Shown piece after piece: positions 17,525 to 27,644 of a stretch of 64,000 bases of DNA (position 1 is its first letter; each line of letters starts with the position of its first letter). The DNA comes from Pleomorphovibrio marinus (lineage in GTDB: Bacteria > Bacteroidota > Bacteroidia > Cytophagales > Cyclobacteriaceae). The stretch lies in contig NZ_QCXY01000002.1 in NCBI RefSeq assembly GCF_003347495.1, forward strand, positions 248,001 to 312,000, in the 5' to 3' direction. Position numbers and translations under genes: made by a program. The notes below the pieces were generated by a model. That model ran no database searches and was not told the origin of the DNA. It saw nothing but the letters and a program-made list of their open reading frames with translations.

Positions 17525-18007
17525 ATGAATACAAAATCATTTCTTAAACCTTTTCATTTAATTTGTTTTTTAGGGGTAGTCCTTACTTTTGGTTCCTGCT
17601 CTTCAGCGAGGAAGATCAGAAACCAAAACATCCAGCAGGTAGTAGAAACGGCCAAGTCCTTTCATGGCACACCATATCGATATGGAGGGGTCAACCGTTC
17701 AGGGATGGATTGTTCTGCTTTGGTTTACCTTTCTTTTAGTAGTGTGGGTGTCACACTGCCCAGAACTACAGACGAACAAAGCAAAGTCGGGAAAAAAGTT
17801 TCAAAAAGGAAGCTGAGACAAGGGGACGTAGTTTTCTTTGCCACTGGAAAACGGAGGAGAAAAGTAACTCATGCGGGAATAGTAACTCAAAGAACTGGGG
17901 GAGGGATTCAGTTCATCCACGCTTCCACAAGTTTGGGGGTGACCGAAGACAACGTATTCTCCTCTTATTGGTCTCGTCGTTTTATCAGAGGTAGACGGGT
18001 TTTTTAG
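17525..18007 (+). CDS. NlpC/P60 family peptidoglycan endopeptidase, lipoprotein
   Basis: A 160-residue predicted lipoprotein with lipobox TFGSC (Cys25) and a C-terminal NlpC/P60 cysteine peptidase domain. The catalytic Cys lies in YGGVNRSGMDCSALVYLSF, the His in VTHAGIVTQ, and a polar third residue in IQFIHAST. Such enzymes cleave stem peptides of peptidoglycan. It is a single gene followed by the dispersed repeat at 18026. Confidence 0.92.
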   Translation: MNTKSFLKPFHLICFLGVVLTFGSCSSARKIRNQNIQQVVETAKSFHGTPYRYGGVNRSGMDCSALVYLSFSSVGVTLPRTTDEQSKVGKKVSKRKLRQGDVVFFATGKRRRKVTHAGIVTQRTGGGIQFIHASTSLGVTEDNVFSSYWSRRFIRGRRVF

Positions 18008-18025
18008 CCAAATAGTTAGTGTTTT

Positions 18026-18192
18026 GATGAAATCGAGCCTGCCTGGACGGCAGTCAGGCATGACGAAAACGTCACACACTGGGATGATTATAGATTGCGA
18101 GATTCCCCCGAAGCGAGTTCCCCGAATCAAGTTCGGGGCAGGCAGGGGCAGGCTATATGGCCTATAAAAAGCAAATTATAATCATATGAAAC
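18026..18192. repeat. Dispersed hairpin-rich intergenic repeat, copy 1
   Basis: A roughly 167-base element beginning atgaaatcgagcctg and ending ttataatcatatgaaac. It shares most of its sequence with 59337-59538, including the gacggcagtcagg hairpin, cgtcacacactgggatg, gcgagattccccc, the CCCCGAA...TTCGGGG hairpin, ggcaggc and the taaaaag...catatgaaac tail. Here the terminal catatgaaac opens only a short frame that stops after MKRGLIA. It lies between an NlpC/P60 gene and atpD. Confidence 0.85.
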
Positions 18193-18293
18193 GAGGCTTA
18201 ATAGCCACTTCCAAATCAATTCTCGGAAAACAGCCCAAAGTCGTGTACTTTGCTGAAATTTGCGGGGAAACAGCATTAATTATTAAAACATCC

Positions 18294-18323
18294 TTTGGTA
18301 TTAAGCAATATTGACTAATTTTG
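18294..18323 (+). promoter_or_regulatory. Candidate atpD promoter
   Basis: TTTG at 18294-18297 and TAATTTTG at 18316-18323 with 18 bases between fit the Bacteroidota housekeeping promoter (TTTG about -33, TAnnTTTG about -7). It lies 42 bases before the atpD start codon. Confidence 0.55.
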
Positions 18324-18356
18324 CACCCGCATAAGTATAGTTCCTTTTCATCTTAA

Positions 18357-19868
<1,512 letters not shown>

Positions 19869-19925
19869 ACTGAAAGAAAAGTAGGGGAGGTATCCTAAAG
19901 ATACCCCCTTTCACAAATAAGGGAT

Positions 19926-20171
19926 ATGCAATTAGAGATCATTACCCCCGACAAAAAAATATTTGAGGGAGAAGTATCGGAGGCCAGTTTCCCTGGTGCC
20001 GAGGGTTCTTTTCAAGTGCTTAAGAACCATGCCCCTATCATTTCGGGATTGGCAAAGGGAAAAGTTTCATTTACCGATGCTAAGGGCAAGCATGTAATGA
20101 TAGTAGATGGAGGTGTAGTGGAAGTCAAAGACAACCATATCATCGTGCTGGCTGAAAAAGTGATTTTATAA
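19926..20171 (+). CDS. atpC: F-type ATP synthase subunit epsilon (short form)
   Basis: An 81-residue epsilon subunit comprising only the N-terminal beta-sandwich (MQLEIITPDKKIFEGEVSEASFPGAEGSFQVLKNHAPIISGL). The C-terminal two-helix domain that inhibits ATPase activity in the 130-140-residue form is absent, as is common in Bacteroidota. It starts 57 bases after atpD and is followed by a strong terminator. Confidence 0.95.
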   Translation: MQLEIITPDKKIFEGEVSEASFPGAEGSFQVLKNHAPIISGLAKGKVSFTDAKGKHVMIVDGGVVEVKDNHIIVLAEKVIL

Positions 20172-20194
20172 GGACGAGAAGGAATTTAAATAGT

Positions 20195-20222
20195 AATAGC
20201 CCCAGGTTGGGGCTATTTTTTT
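20195..20222 (+). terminator. Intrinsic terminator of atpD-atpC
   Basis: AATAGCCCC pairs with GGGGCTATT around a 5-base loop and runs directly into about seven T residues. It lies 24 bases after the atpC stop. Confidence 0.9.
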
Positions 20223-20389
20223 GCTCCTACAATTTGATTTTTTGTTCCTAAAGTAACTCCTACTATACTTGTGAAGGTCGAAAACCTCGATGCTTCTTAT
20301 CTTTGTTAAAAATTTCTGAAACCAGATGGAATCAAAGCGATATTCCTATCCGAGTATTTGGTGCGATTAAAAAATCGAACTGCTCTAGG

Positions 20390-20899
20390 TTAGAGAGGTG
20401 CCTCGCCATCATTTTCCCAATTTTCATCCAGTTTGCCCTCGTAGGTGTCAAAATCCTTGCAGTCACAATATTTACATGGAAAGGGACAGAGATCAGGCTC
20501 ATATTGGCAAAACTCCACGTGTATTTCCCCTTTATCCACGAGGATTTGCTCAGACTCCCAATAATCACGCAGAAACTTATACCGCAGGTGTGGAGGTAAT
20601 TTTTTCGGGAAATCAGGGAAGAAATTATAGGAATGCCACAATTTGAGCATTTCATTGTAAAGGCAAGCCGCTTGATAGGATTTCAATTTCTCCAAAGGTG
20701 GCAAAACGACTTTATCGATACCAAAAATGACAGAGAGTTTTTGAGGCATCCCGTTTACGTATTGGTTTACAAATGCAAGGTCTTCCAATCCGGATTCGGA
20801 GGTTTCATCCTTATGGTTTTCCCAAAATGGGCCTGGAGCAGGGACCTTTTTTGCCGACTCCCTGAAATCTTCTATAAGCTGTTGTATATACTCTTCCAT
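20390..20899 (-). CDS. Hypothetical protein with Cys-rich C-terminal motif
   Basis: A 169-residue cytosolic-looking protein, largely helical, with a distinctive C-terminal cluster HVEFCQYEPDLCPFPCKYCDCKDF (five Cys in 18 residues). I recall this shape from uncharacterised Bacteroidota proteins but know no function; metal or cluster binding is possible. It starts 11 bases after the DUF1501 stop and is the third gene of the PSD1-DUF1501 operon, though a separate transcript cannot be excluded. Confidence 0.7.
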   Translation of the reverse strand: MEEYIQQLIEDFRESAKKVPAPGPFWENHKDETSESGLEDLAFVNQYVNGMPQKLSVIFGIDKVVLPPLEKLKSYQAACLYNEMLKLWHSYNFFPDFPKKLPPHLRYKFLRDYWESEQILVDKGEIHVEFCQYEPDLCPFPCKYCDCKDFDTYEGKLDENWENDGEAPL

Positions 20900-20910
20900 A
20901 TATCGAAAAT

Positions 20911-22359
20911 TTAAGTCAAAATGGGATGCACGACCTTTCCGTGTACATCTGTAAGCCTAAATCGCCTACCTTGGTGCCTAAAGGTGAGTTTCTCGTGATC
21001 CACTCCCAATAGGTGTAAAAGTGTAGCCTGAAAATCATGTACGTGTACAGGGTTTTCAACGACATTATAGCCAACTTCGTCTGTTTCTCCGAAAGAAAAA
21101 CCTTTTTTTACCCCTGCACCTGCCATCCACATCGTAAAACAGTTAGGATGGTGGTCGCGTCCATAAGTTTCCTTGGTTAGTCTTCCCTGTGAATAGCTGG
21201 TCCGCCCAAACTCTCCACCCCATATCACCAAGGTGTCTTCCAGCATTCCCCTTTGCTTTAAGTCCTTCACTAAAGCTGCTGTGGGCTGATCCATGGAATT
21301 GCACATGGTTTTGATGTCCTTGGGTAAATTGCCATGTTGGTCCCAACCCTTGTGGTAAAGCTGAATGAACTTGACGTCCTTCTCTGCCAGCCTGCGGGCC
21401 AAAAGACAATTTGCGGCATAAGAACCGGGAATTAGGACTTCTGGCCCGTACATGTCCAGAATGTGCTGGGGCTCCCCAGATATGTCCATAGTTTCCGGAA
21501 CCGAAGTTTGCATCCTAAAGGCCATTTCGTATTGAGCTATTTTTGAATGGATCTCCTGATCGCCACTTTGTTCAAAACTGCTTTCGTAGAGTTCCTTGAG
21601 ATGATCCAGGTAGCGCGAGCGGTCCTTGGCATCTACTCCGGGTGGATCATTGAGGTAAAGGACTGGGTCTTTTCCTCCCCTAAATTGCACCCCCTGATGG
21701 AGAGAAGGGAGAAAGCCATTTCCCCACAATCTCCCATATATTGGTTGCGCCCCTGTCCTTCCATTGGATACCAAAACGCAAAAGGCTGGAAGGTTTTCGT
21801 TGTCACTACCCAATCCATAACTTACCCAAGAGCCTATGGATGGCCTCCCAGGTTGCTGAAAGCCAGTCTGCAAAAAGGTGATGGCAGGATCATGGTTAAT
21901 AGCTTCGGTGTACATGGATTTGACCAGACACATTTCTTCTGTAATTTCGGAAAGGTGCGGTAGCAGCTCGCTCACATAAATACCCGTATCCCCCCTTTGC
22001 TTGAAGGAGAAGGATGACCCCACCATAGGAATGGATTTTTGTCCCGCAGTCATTCCTGTTAGCCGTTGCCCCATCCTCACCGATTCCGGTAGTTCTTCAC
22101 CGTTTCTTTTTATAAGTTCGGGTTTGTAATCAAACAGTTCCAGTTGGGATGGCCCCCCACTTTGAAAAAGATAGATCACCCTTTTTGCCTTGGCAGGGAA
22201 GTGGGTGCCTCCTAAACTCCCGCTAAAAGGATCCTTACTGGCGGTGGCAACCTTTGGATGGATCAATGACCCTAAGGCAATTCCTCCCAGACCTAATCCC
22301 GCTTTGGTCAAAAACTCTCGTCGGTTATATCTATTAATATTGTCGCAAAGATCTGCCAT
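20911..22359 (-). CDS. DUF1501 protein, Tat-exported
   Basis: A 482-residue DUF1501 protein (alkaline-phosphatase/sulfatase-like fold). Twin-arginine signal YNRREFLTKAGLGLGG lies at residues about 12-27. Family blocks are visible: VIYLFQSGGPSQLELFDYKP, QTGFQQPGRPSIGSWVSYGLG, LYHKGWDQHGNLP and VIWGGEFGRTSYSQ...GRDHHPNCFTMWMAG. It lies 11 bases downstream of the PSD1 gene, the standard pairing in Planctomycetes and Bacteroidota. The pair is thought to process polysaccharides or sulfated compounds, but the reaction is not established. Confidence 0.93.
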   Translation of the reverse strand: MADLCDNINRYNRREFLTKAGLGLGGIALGSLIHPKVATASKDPFSGSLGGTHFPAKAKRVIYLFQSGGPSQLELFDYKPELIKRNGEELPESVRMGQRLTGMTAGQKSIPMVGSSFSFKQRGDTGIYVSELLPHLSEITEEMCLVKSMYTEAINHDPAITFLQTGFQQPGRPSIGSWVSYGLGSDNENLPAFCVLVSNGRTGAQPIYGRLWGNGFLPSLHQGVQFRGGKDPVLYLNDPPGVDAKDRSRYLDHLKELYESSFEQSGDQEIHSKIAQYEMAFRMQTSVPETMDISGEPQHILDMYGPEVLIPGSYAANCLLARRLAEKDVKFIQLYHKGWDQHGNLPKDIKTMCNSMDQPTAALVKDLKQRGMLEDTLVIWGGEFGRTSYSQGRLTKETYGRDHHPNCFTMWMAGAGVKKGFSFGETDEVGYNVVENPVHVHDFQATLLHLLGVDHEKLTFRHQGRRFRLTDVHGKVVHPILT

Positions 22360-22370
22360 TTTGGTTTGTC

Positions 22371-25300
22371 TTATTGTTTGGTATAAAAGTCGTAATGGTT
22401 AAACATCAAGTTGGAGACCATGGCTAGTGCGGCTGTTTTTTCAACGGGCAACTTCTGGTCGCTTGGGTATTCGCCCACACGGAGTAATTTTCGGGCATCT
22501 TCCAAGGAACTTGAAAACCGTTCCAACTCCTTTTCATAGAGGTTCATTAGGGTAGCCAATTCTTTTTCGTTGGGGTTTCTGCTTAGTGCCCTCATGAATC
22601 CATATTGGATCTGGTCTTCTACCCTGCTTCCTCCTTCTTTTTGCATTCTCTCGGCCAATATACGGGATGCCTCTACCACCTGGGGGTCGTTCATTAGCAC
22701 CAGTGGCTGAAGGGGTGTACTGGTTTCCTGCCGCATTACGGAGCATTCCTCTCTGTTGGGTACATCAAAGGTGCTCATGGCTGGGGGAGGAGATGTCCTC
22801 CTGATAAAGGTGTACATACTTCGCCGGTAGAGGTCGTCCCCTTTGTCTTGGATATATTTTAACAAAACATGAGAGAACTCCCCCTTTTCTTCCCAAAGCC
22901 CTTCTGGTTGATAAGGCTTTACGCTTGGGCCGCCTATTTTGGGGTTGAGCAAACCACTTGCCTGTAAATAGGCATCACGGATAAACTCCCCGATAAGGCG
23001 ATGCCTGGCACCCCTTGCCAATAAGATATTGTTGGGGTCTCTTTCCAGAAGGTCAGGGCCAGGAGTCGATTGCTGCCTGTAGGTGGCAGACATCACAATT
23101 TTCTTGATTAAACCCCTAAGGTCCCAACCCGATTCCATAAATTCCACCGCCAACCAATCCAAGAGTTCAGGATGGCTTGGCAGTTCTCCTTGACTCCCAA
23201 AATCATCCACAGTATTGACGATTCCCCGCCCAAAAAGCTGGTACCAGTACCTGTTTACCGCTACCCTGGCCGTAAGCGGGTTATCTTGGTGGGTAAGCCA
23301 AAGTGCGAGCCCCAACCTGTTTCTAGGCCATTCCTCCTTAAAATCAGGTAATACCTCAGGGATATTAGCCTCCACAGGTTCGGTGGGTAAATTGTATTCC
23401 CCTCTGTCAAGGATATAGGTAGTCCTGGCATGTTGACTTTCCTGCATTACCATTACTTCATCCACTTTGTTCATGACTTCCAGCCATTGGAATCTTTCTT
23501 GTTGTAGTTCCTCCCTAAGCTTTTGCCAATTTGCATTACGATGTAGATTGTAATGGGACGACCAAGTGGATTTATCTTCAGGCAGTGCTGCTCCTGCCAA
23601 GGATGCGACCTCGATCTCGGACAATTCCCTGTTATAGATGTAAAGCTCGTCTAGGCTTCCTGGAAAAATTCCATCATCCCCACTGAAAACCCTATAACTC
23701 CTGGCCAAGCGCAGAGGCCTTTCCACTTGGATGTACCTATTGTCCACAGGAATTATGCTTTTGTAGAGGTTATCAATAAGTGTGGTGGTGAGGGCAGGCT
23801 TTCCATTGATATAAACCCCCACTCCATCCGCTTTTCCTGAGCCATCATAGGTAAATGCCAAATGTGTCCAACTATTTACTGGTAGACTTTCTTCAGAAAT
23901 AAGGGAAATACAATTATGAGGCAATGCATGGATGATCCTTATGGAAACCCTGTTTAGGCTGTCAAGGGTCATTTCGTAACCTCTCCAGTAATTGTTTTTG
24001 TTACCGGAGTTGCCTAAGATACCTCTGAAGGGTTCTATGGTTTCAGGGTTAACCCAAATCGCATAGGAGAATGGTTCGTGGAGTTCAAACAACCCCTCCC
24101 CATCTAATTCCAAAATGTCGTAATCATGCTTAAACCGCAAGCTTTTCCCGATGGCCCCTTCTTTAGACTCCGGGGATCCGCTTACCCTCATCGCTTGTTT
24201 TTTGAAGCGGTCATAGGTTTTACCTTCATTATACCCCTCAAGTTCAAAATGCGCCAACAATCCTTTTTGCAATGTTTTTTCTGGGGTAAGGTCTTTATAG
24301 GTTTGTGGAGGATTGAATCCCACCTCGCTTGCCTTTAATTTTTCCTCCAGCAGAAGGATCCTTTTTTTGATTGCCAATATTTCCTCTTCTTGTTTCTCGT
24401 CCATGAAGAGCATCATAGGCCCTGCATTGCCGTCATCCCCTGTCATTCCCAGTTCCTCCACATTATTGTAAAAGGCAGCAAGGCTGAAATAATCTTTTTG
24501 GGAAACAGGGTCAAATTTGTGGTCATGACATCTGGCACATTCCATGGTCAAGCCCAAAAGTGCCTTGGAAGTGGTCTCTGCACGGTCAAAAACATACTCC
24601 AATCTATATTCTTCATCAATAATGCCCCCTTCCGCTGTCATTTGGTGATTTCTGTTAAAAGCAGTTGCCAACACCTTTTCCTTATCGGTATCTGGCATCA
24701 AGTCCCCGGCTATTTGCATTTGTATAAACTGGTCATAGGGCATATTCTCTTTGAAGGATTTGATCACCCAATCCCTCCATGGCCACATCATCCGGTATCC
24801 GTCTGCATGCAAACCGTGCGAATCCGCATACCTGGACACATCCAACCAATCCAGCGCCATGCGTTCTGCATGCGCACTCGATGCCAATAAATGGTCTACT
24901 GCCTTTTCATAAGCATCAGGAGACGAGTCCTTTTGATAGGAATTCATCAGTTGCTCGTCTGGCAAAAGCCCCGTAAGGTCAAGGCTTATCCTCCTCAAAA
25001 GGGTCATTTTATCCGCCTCTTGGGAGGGGGACATACCTTCAGACTCGAGTTTTGCCAATACGAAGTGGTCAATTTCATTTTTGGGCCAGTCCGGATTTTG
25101 GAGGGTTGGCAGTTCGGGTTTCGTAGGTTTAATGAAAGCCCAATGGGGTTTATACTTTGCCCCTTGTTCAATCCACCGCACCAAAATAGCCTTTTCTTGT
25201 GTGCTAAGCGTTAGGTTGGTTACGGGGGGTGGCATCATATATTCGGGGTCTGAAGATATAATCCGGCCATAGACTTCGCTTTTAGATAGTTTGCCTGGTT

Positions 25301-25616
25301 TAATGGCTGCCTTCCACCTGTTTCCCTCCAATGCCGCATAGGCACCTTCCTCCGTATCAAGCCTAAGCCCTGCCTCTCTTGTATTGGGGTCAGGTCCATG
25401 GCAGGAGAAGCAACGATCCGACAGTATGGGTTTTACATGTAGGTTGTAATCAATTTCTGAAGGTAAAGTGGATGCTGCGTTCTTAATTTCTTCGGGTTTC
25501 TCTATACCACAACTGGAAACCATCCATACCAATAAAAAGGATATTCGGTAAAGGGTGTAAGTAGGTAGAATAATTATGGGTTTTTGCTGCGCTTCCATTG
25601 GAGAAATATTTGGCAA
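22371..25616 (-). CDS. PSD1 / planctomycete cytochrome c domain protein with LamG insert
   Basis: A 1081-residue exported protein. In order: lipobox VSSC (Cys36), a PSD1 cytochrome-c-like domain with heme motif CFSCH (residues 69-73), a DUF1549 domain (HFVLAKLESEGMSPSQEADK...LDWLDVSRYADSHGLHADGY) containing a second CARCH motif, a LamG/concanavalin-like insert (about residues 460-680), and DUF1553 (RVAVNRYWYQLFGRGIVNT...). It probably works with the DUF1501 partner in the envelope. An ATG 6 codons into the gene is an alternative start. Electron-transfer partner and substrate are unknown. Confidence 0.92.
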   Translation of the reverse strand: MPNISPMEAQQKPIIILPTYTLYRISFLLVWMVSSCGIEKPEEIKNAASTLPSEIDYNLHVKPILSDRCFSCHGPDPNTREAGLRLDTEEGAYAALEGNRWKAAIKPGKLSKSEVYGRIISSDPEYMMPPPVTNLTLSTQEKAILVRWIEQGAKYKPHWAFIKPTKPELPTLQNPDWPKNEIDHFVLAKLESEGMSPSQEADKMTLLRRISLDLTGLLPDEQLMNSYQKDSSPDAYEKAVDHLLASSAHAERMALDWLDVSRYADSHGLHADGYRMMWPWRDWVIKSFKENMPYDQFIQMQIAGDLMPDTDKEKVLATAFNRNHQMTAEGGIIDEEYRLEYVFDRAETTSKALLGLTMECARCHDHKFDPVSQKDYFSLAAFYNNVEELGMTGDDGNAGPMMLFMDEKQEEEILAIKKRILLLEEKLKASEVGFNPPQTYKDLTPEKTLQKGLLAHFELEGYNEGKTYDRFKKQAMRVSGSPESKEGAIGKSLRFKHDYDILELDGEGLFELHEPFSYAIWVNPETIEPFRGILGNSGNKNNYWRGYEMTLDSLNRVSIRIIHALPHNCISLISEESLPVNSWTHLAFTYDGSGKADGVGVYINGKPALTTTLIDNLYKSIIPVDNRYIQVERPLRLARSYRVFSGDDGIFPGSLDELYIYNRELSEIEVASLAGAALPEDKSTWSSHYNLHRNANWQKLREELQQERFQWLEVMNKVDEVMVMQESQHARTTYILDRGEYNLPTEPVEANIPEVLPDFKEEWPRNRLGLALWLTHQDNPLTARVAVNRYWYQLFGRGIVNTVDDFGSQGELPSHPELLDWLAVEFMESGWDLRGLIKKIVMSATYRQQSTPGPDLLERDPNNILLARGARHRLIGEFIRDAYLQASGLLNPKIGGPSVKPYQPEGLWEEKGEFSHVLLKYIQDKGDDLYRRSMYTFIRRTSPPPAMSTFDVPNREECSVMRQETSTPLQPLVLMNDPQVVEASRILAERMQKEGGSRVEDQIQYGFMRALSRNPNEKELATLMNLYEKELERFSSSLEDARKLLRVGEYPSDQKLPVEKTAALAMVSNLMFNHYDFYTKQ

Positions 25617-25974
25617 ACTTCTGCTAAAATTGATTAAAATTTTTAAAAAATCAAGGATAGCGTATTAAAAAAATTTATTGTAAAAATTCAATTTTAATTT
25701 CTGCCGAAGGATCCTCAAATCCCGTAACCCAATTCCGAATTTCCAAACGTAAATTATTGATGAATAATGATTTGAGTATTTTTTTTAATTATTGAAAGAA
25801 ATATATTTTTTTTCCTTAATACAGGAAGGTATTTCTCATGAAAAAATATATCTTGTAAATGGATGCATATATTTCTATAAATTAACGTTTCATTAACATA
25901 TTTTGACACTTTGAGGTAAAAGTGTCGAAGTTGTATTTATCGCCTATTATTACCTAAATGCTGTAAAGTAAAAA
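25617..25974. other. A+T-rich intergenic region between PSD1 and araR
   Basis: About 360 bases between divergent genes, with long A and T runs. It must hold promoters for the PSD1 operon (minus) and the Nudix regulator (plus). The only clear structure is the inverted repeat at 25905-25926. No coding potential is seen. Confidence 0.6.
25905..25926. promoter_or_regulatory. Perfect inverted repeat upstream of the Nudix regulator
   Basis: GACACTTT (25905-25912) and its exact complement AAAGTGTC (25919-25926) flank a 6-base spacer, 49 bases before the regulator start. Size and position suit a dimeric repressor operator, possibly autoregulatory; the binding protein is not known. Confidence 0.5.
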
Positions 25975-26700
25975 ATGTTAAAATATTCGAATCAAACCAG
26001 ATTGCTGGTTTCAGTGGATTGCATAGTTATTGGATTTGACGGTCAGGAGTACAAATTGCTGCTCGTACAAAAGGGGAGTATTGCCGAAAAGGAAAAATGG
26101 AGTGTGATGGGTGGCTTTTTGCAACCCAGTGAAACGCTGGAACAGGCGGCTTCTAGAGTGGTTTTGGAGCTTACGGGCATAAAGGATGTGTATTTGGAAC
26201 AGCTATGTGGTTTTAGCGACCCAAATAGGGATCCAATTGAAAGAATATTGGGGATGGCCCATGTAGCCTTAGTTGACATCAAAAAATACGAGGACCAACT
26301 AAGTGATGAATATTTGGCCAAATGGTTCCCAATGAATAATTTACCTTCCCTGGTATTGGATCATAGGGAAATGGTAAACATGGCCTTGAATAAATTAAGG
26401 TACAACGCGGCGTTACATCCCATACTATTTGAGCTTTTGCCAGAAAAGTTTACCCTTCCCCAACTGCAAATTTTATATGAGGGGCTATATGATATCGTTA
26501 TAGACAAGAGAAATTTTTCCAGAAAGGTGCTTTCTACGGGAATAATCAAGCGTTTAAGCGAAAAAGACAAATCCAGTTCAAAGAAAGGAGCCTACTATTA
26601 TAGGCTAATGAAAAGGAACTACAAAGAGAAATTCAACAAGGTTTTGAATTTCATTCCAAAAAACGAAATCCCCAAAAACATCCCCAGTGTAATTGGCTAA
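25975..26700 (+). CDS. Nudix-domain transcriptional regulator, AraR-like
   Basis: A 241-residue protein with an N-terminal Nudix fold (residues 10-140) and a C-terminal winged-helix domain (about 150-225). The Nudix box is degenerate: G47x5E53x7R61 is kept but the two catalytic Glu positions are Val62 and Leu66, so hydrolysis is unlikely and the domain probably senses a ligand. This is the architecture of Bacteroides AraR, which controls L-arabinose use. The neighbouring araD (convergent, 3-base gap) and araA support that role. Related NrtR-type regulators of NAD metabolism are the alternative. Confidence 0.82.
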   Translation: MLKYSNQTRLLVSVDCIVIGFDGQEYKLLLVQKGSIAEKEKWSVMGGFLQPSETLEQAASRVVLELTGIKDVYLEQLCGFSDPNRDPIERILGMAHVALVDIKKYEDQLSDEYLAKWFPMNNLPSLVLDHREMVNMALNKLRYNAALHPILFELLPEKFTLPQLQILYEGLYDIVIDKRNFSRKVLSTGIIKRLSEKDKSSSKKGAYYYRLMKRNYKEKFNKVLNFIPKNEIPKNIPSVIG

Positions 26701-26703
26701 TGT

Positions 26704-27405
26704 TTAATCCTGACCATAATACGCCCCTTCACCATGTTTACGGTCGTAATGCTTGTTTATAAGAGAGTCTTTTAACCGAAATGCATAAGGGTTTATTTGA
26801 AGAGTCAAATGTGCCATTTTAGCTATTTCCTCAAGAACCTTACTGTTGTAAACCGCCTTTTCTGGAGATTTGCCCCAAGAAAATGGGCCATGATTGCCAA
26901 TTAGTACCATTTCGACTTCCTTGTACGACAATCCTTTATCCCTGAAACAGTCAATGATTTGCTGGCCGGTGGAATGCTCGTAATCTTCCGAGATCAATGC
27001 ATCCGCCATAGGAGGGGCACAGGGAATGTCGGCAGTAAGGTGGTCGGCATGCGTGGTTCCGAAAATTGGAATATCCCGCTGTGCCTGTGCCCAAGCTACC
27101 GCGTAGGTGGAATGGGTATGTACTATTCCCCCAATACTTTCCCAAGAGCGATAGAGATAGGCGTGGGTTTTGGTATCGGAACTGGGCCTTTTTTTCCCCT
27201 CCACGATGTTATTCTCAAAATCAACGATTATGATGTCCTTCGCTTTTAATTCCTCATAAGGTACGCCACTAGGCTTTATGGCAAAGACCCCTCTATCCCT
27301 ATCTACTGCACTGACATTGCCAAAGGTGTATACTACCAAGTCTAACTTTGGCAATTCTAGATTTGCCTCGTAACATGTTTCCTTGAGAGTTTTAAATTTG
27401 CTCAT
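26704..27405 (-). CDS. araD: L-ribulose-5-phosphate 4-epimerase
   Basis: A 233-residue class II aldolase/epimerase converting L-ribulose 5-phosphate to D-xylulose 5-phosphate. The zinc ligands are in GGIVHTHSTYAVAWAQ and the GTTHADHL motif, and the C-terminal KHGEGAYYGQ tail is typical of AraD. It is convergent with the Nudix regulator and divergent from araA. The ribulokinase araB expected between isomerase and epimerase steps is not in this window. Confidence 0.95.
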   Translation of the reverse strand: MSKFKTLKETCYEANLELPKLDLVVYTFGNVSAVDRDRGVFAIKPSGVPYEELKAKDIIIVDFENNIVEGKKRPSSDTKTHAYLYRSWESIGGIVHTHSTYAVAWAQAQRDIPIFGTTHADHLTADIPCAPPMADALISEDYEHSTGQQIIDCFRDKGLSYKEVEMVLIGNHGPFSWGKSPEKAVYNSKVLEEIAKMAHLTLQINPYAFRLKDSLINKHYDRKHGEGAYYGQD

Positions 27406-27422
27406 TGATCCTTTTCTTTGGT

Positions 27423-27450
27423 TCTAGTGATGCAATTTACCATTACTAGA
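27423..27450. promoter_or_regulatory. Inverted repeat between araD and araA, candidate operator
   Basis: TCTAGTGATG (27423-27432) and CATTACTAGA (27441-27450) form a 10-bp dyad with one mismatch across an 8-base spacer, 18 bases upstream of the araD start and about 195 upstream of araA. It is the best dyad in this divergent control region and could be the AraR site, but it differs from the dyad upstream of the regulator itself. Confidence 0.45.
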
Positions 27451-27644
27451 GGCCTAATGCCAAATTTCCCTTAAATTTTGTGTGGCTTGATACCTTCGGG
27501 CTTAAGTTTATTGTTTTGTCCAATGTGCAAAGGTGTAAATCACTTTTTTGGGGTACTTATATGGCAATCAATTGGGGATTGTGTGCCCGGAATTTTTTAA
27601 ACCAGTAAATTTTTAAGATAATAGCTGATTAAACCGAAAAGACA

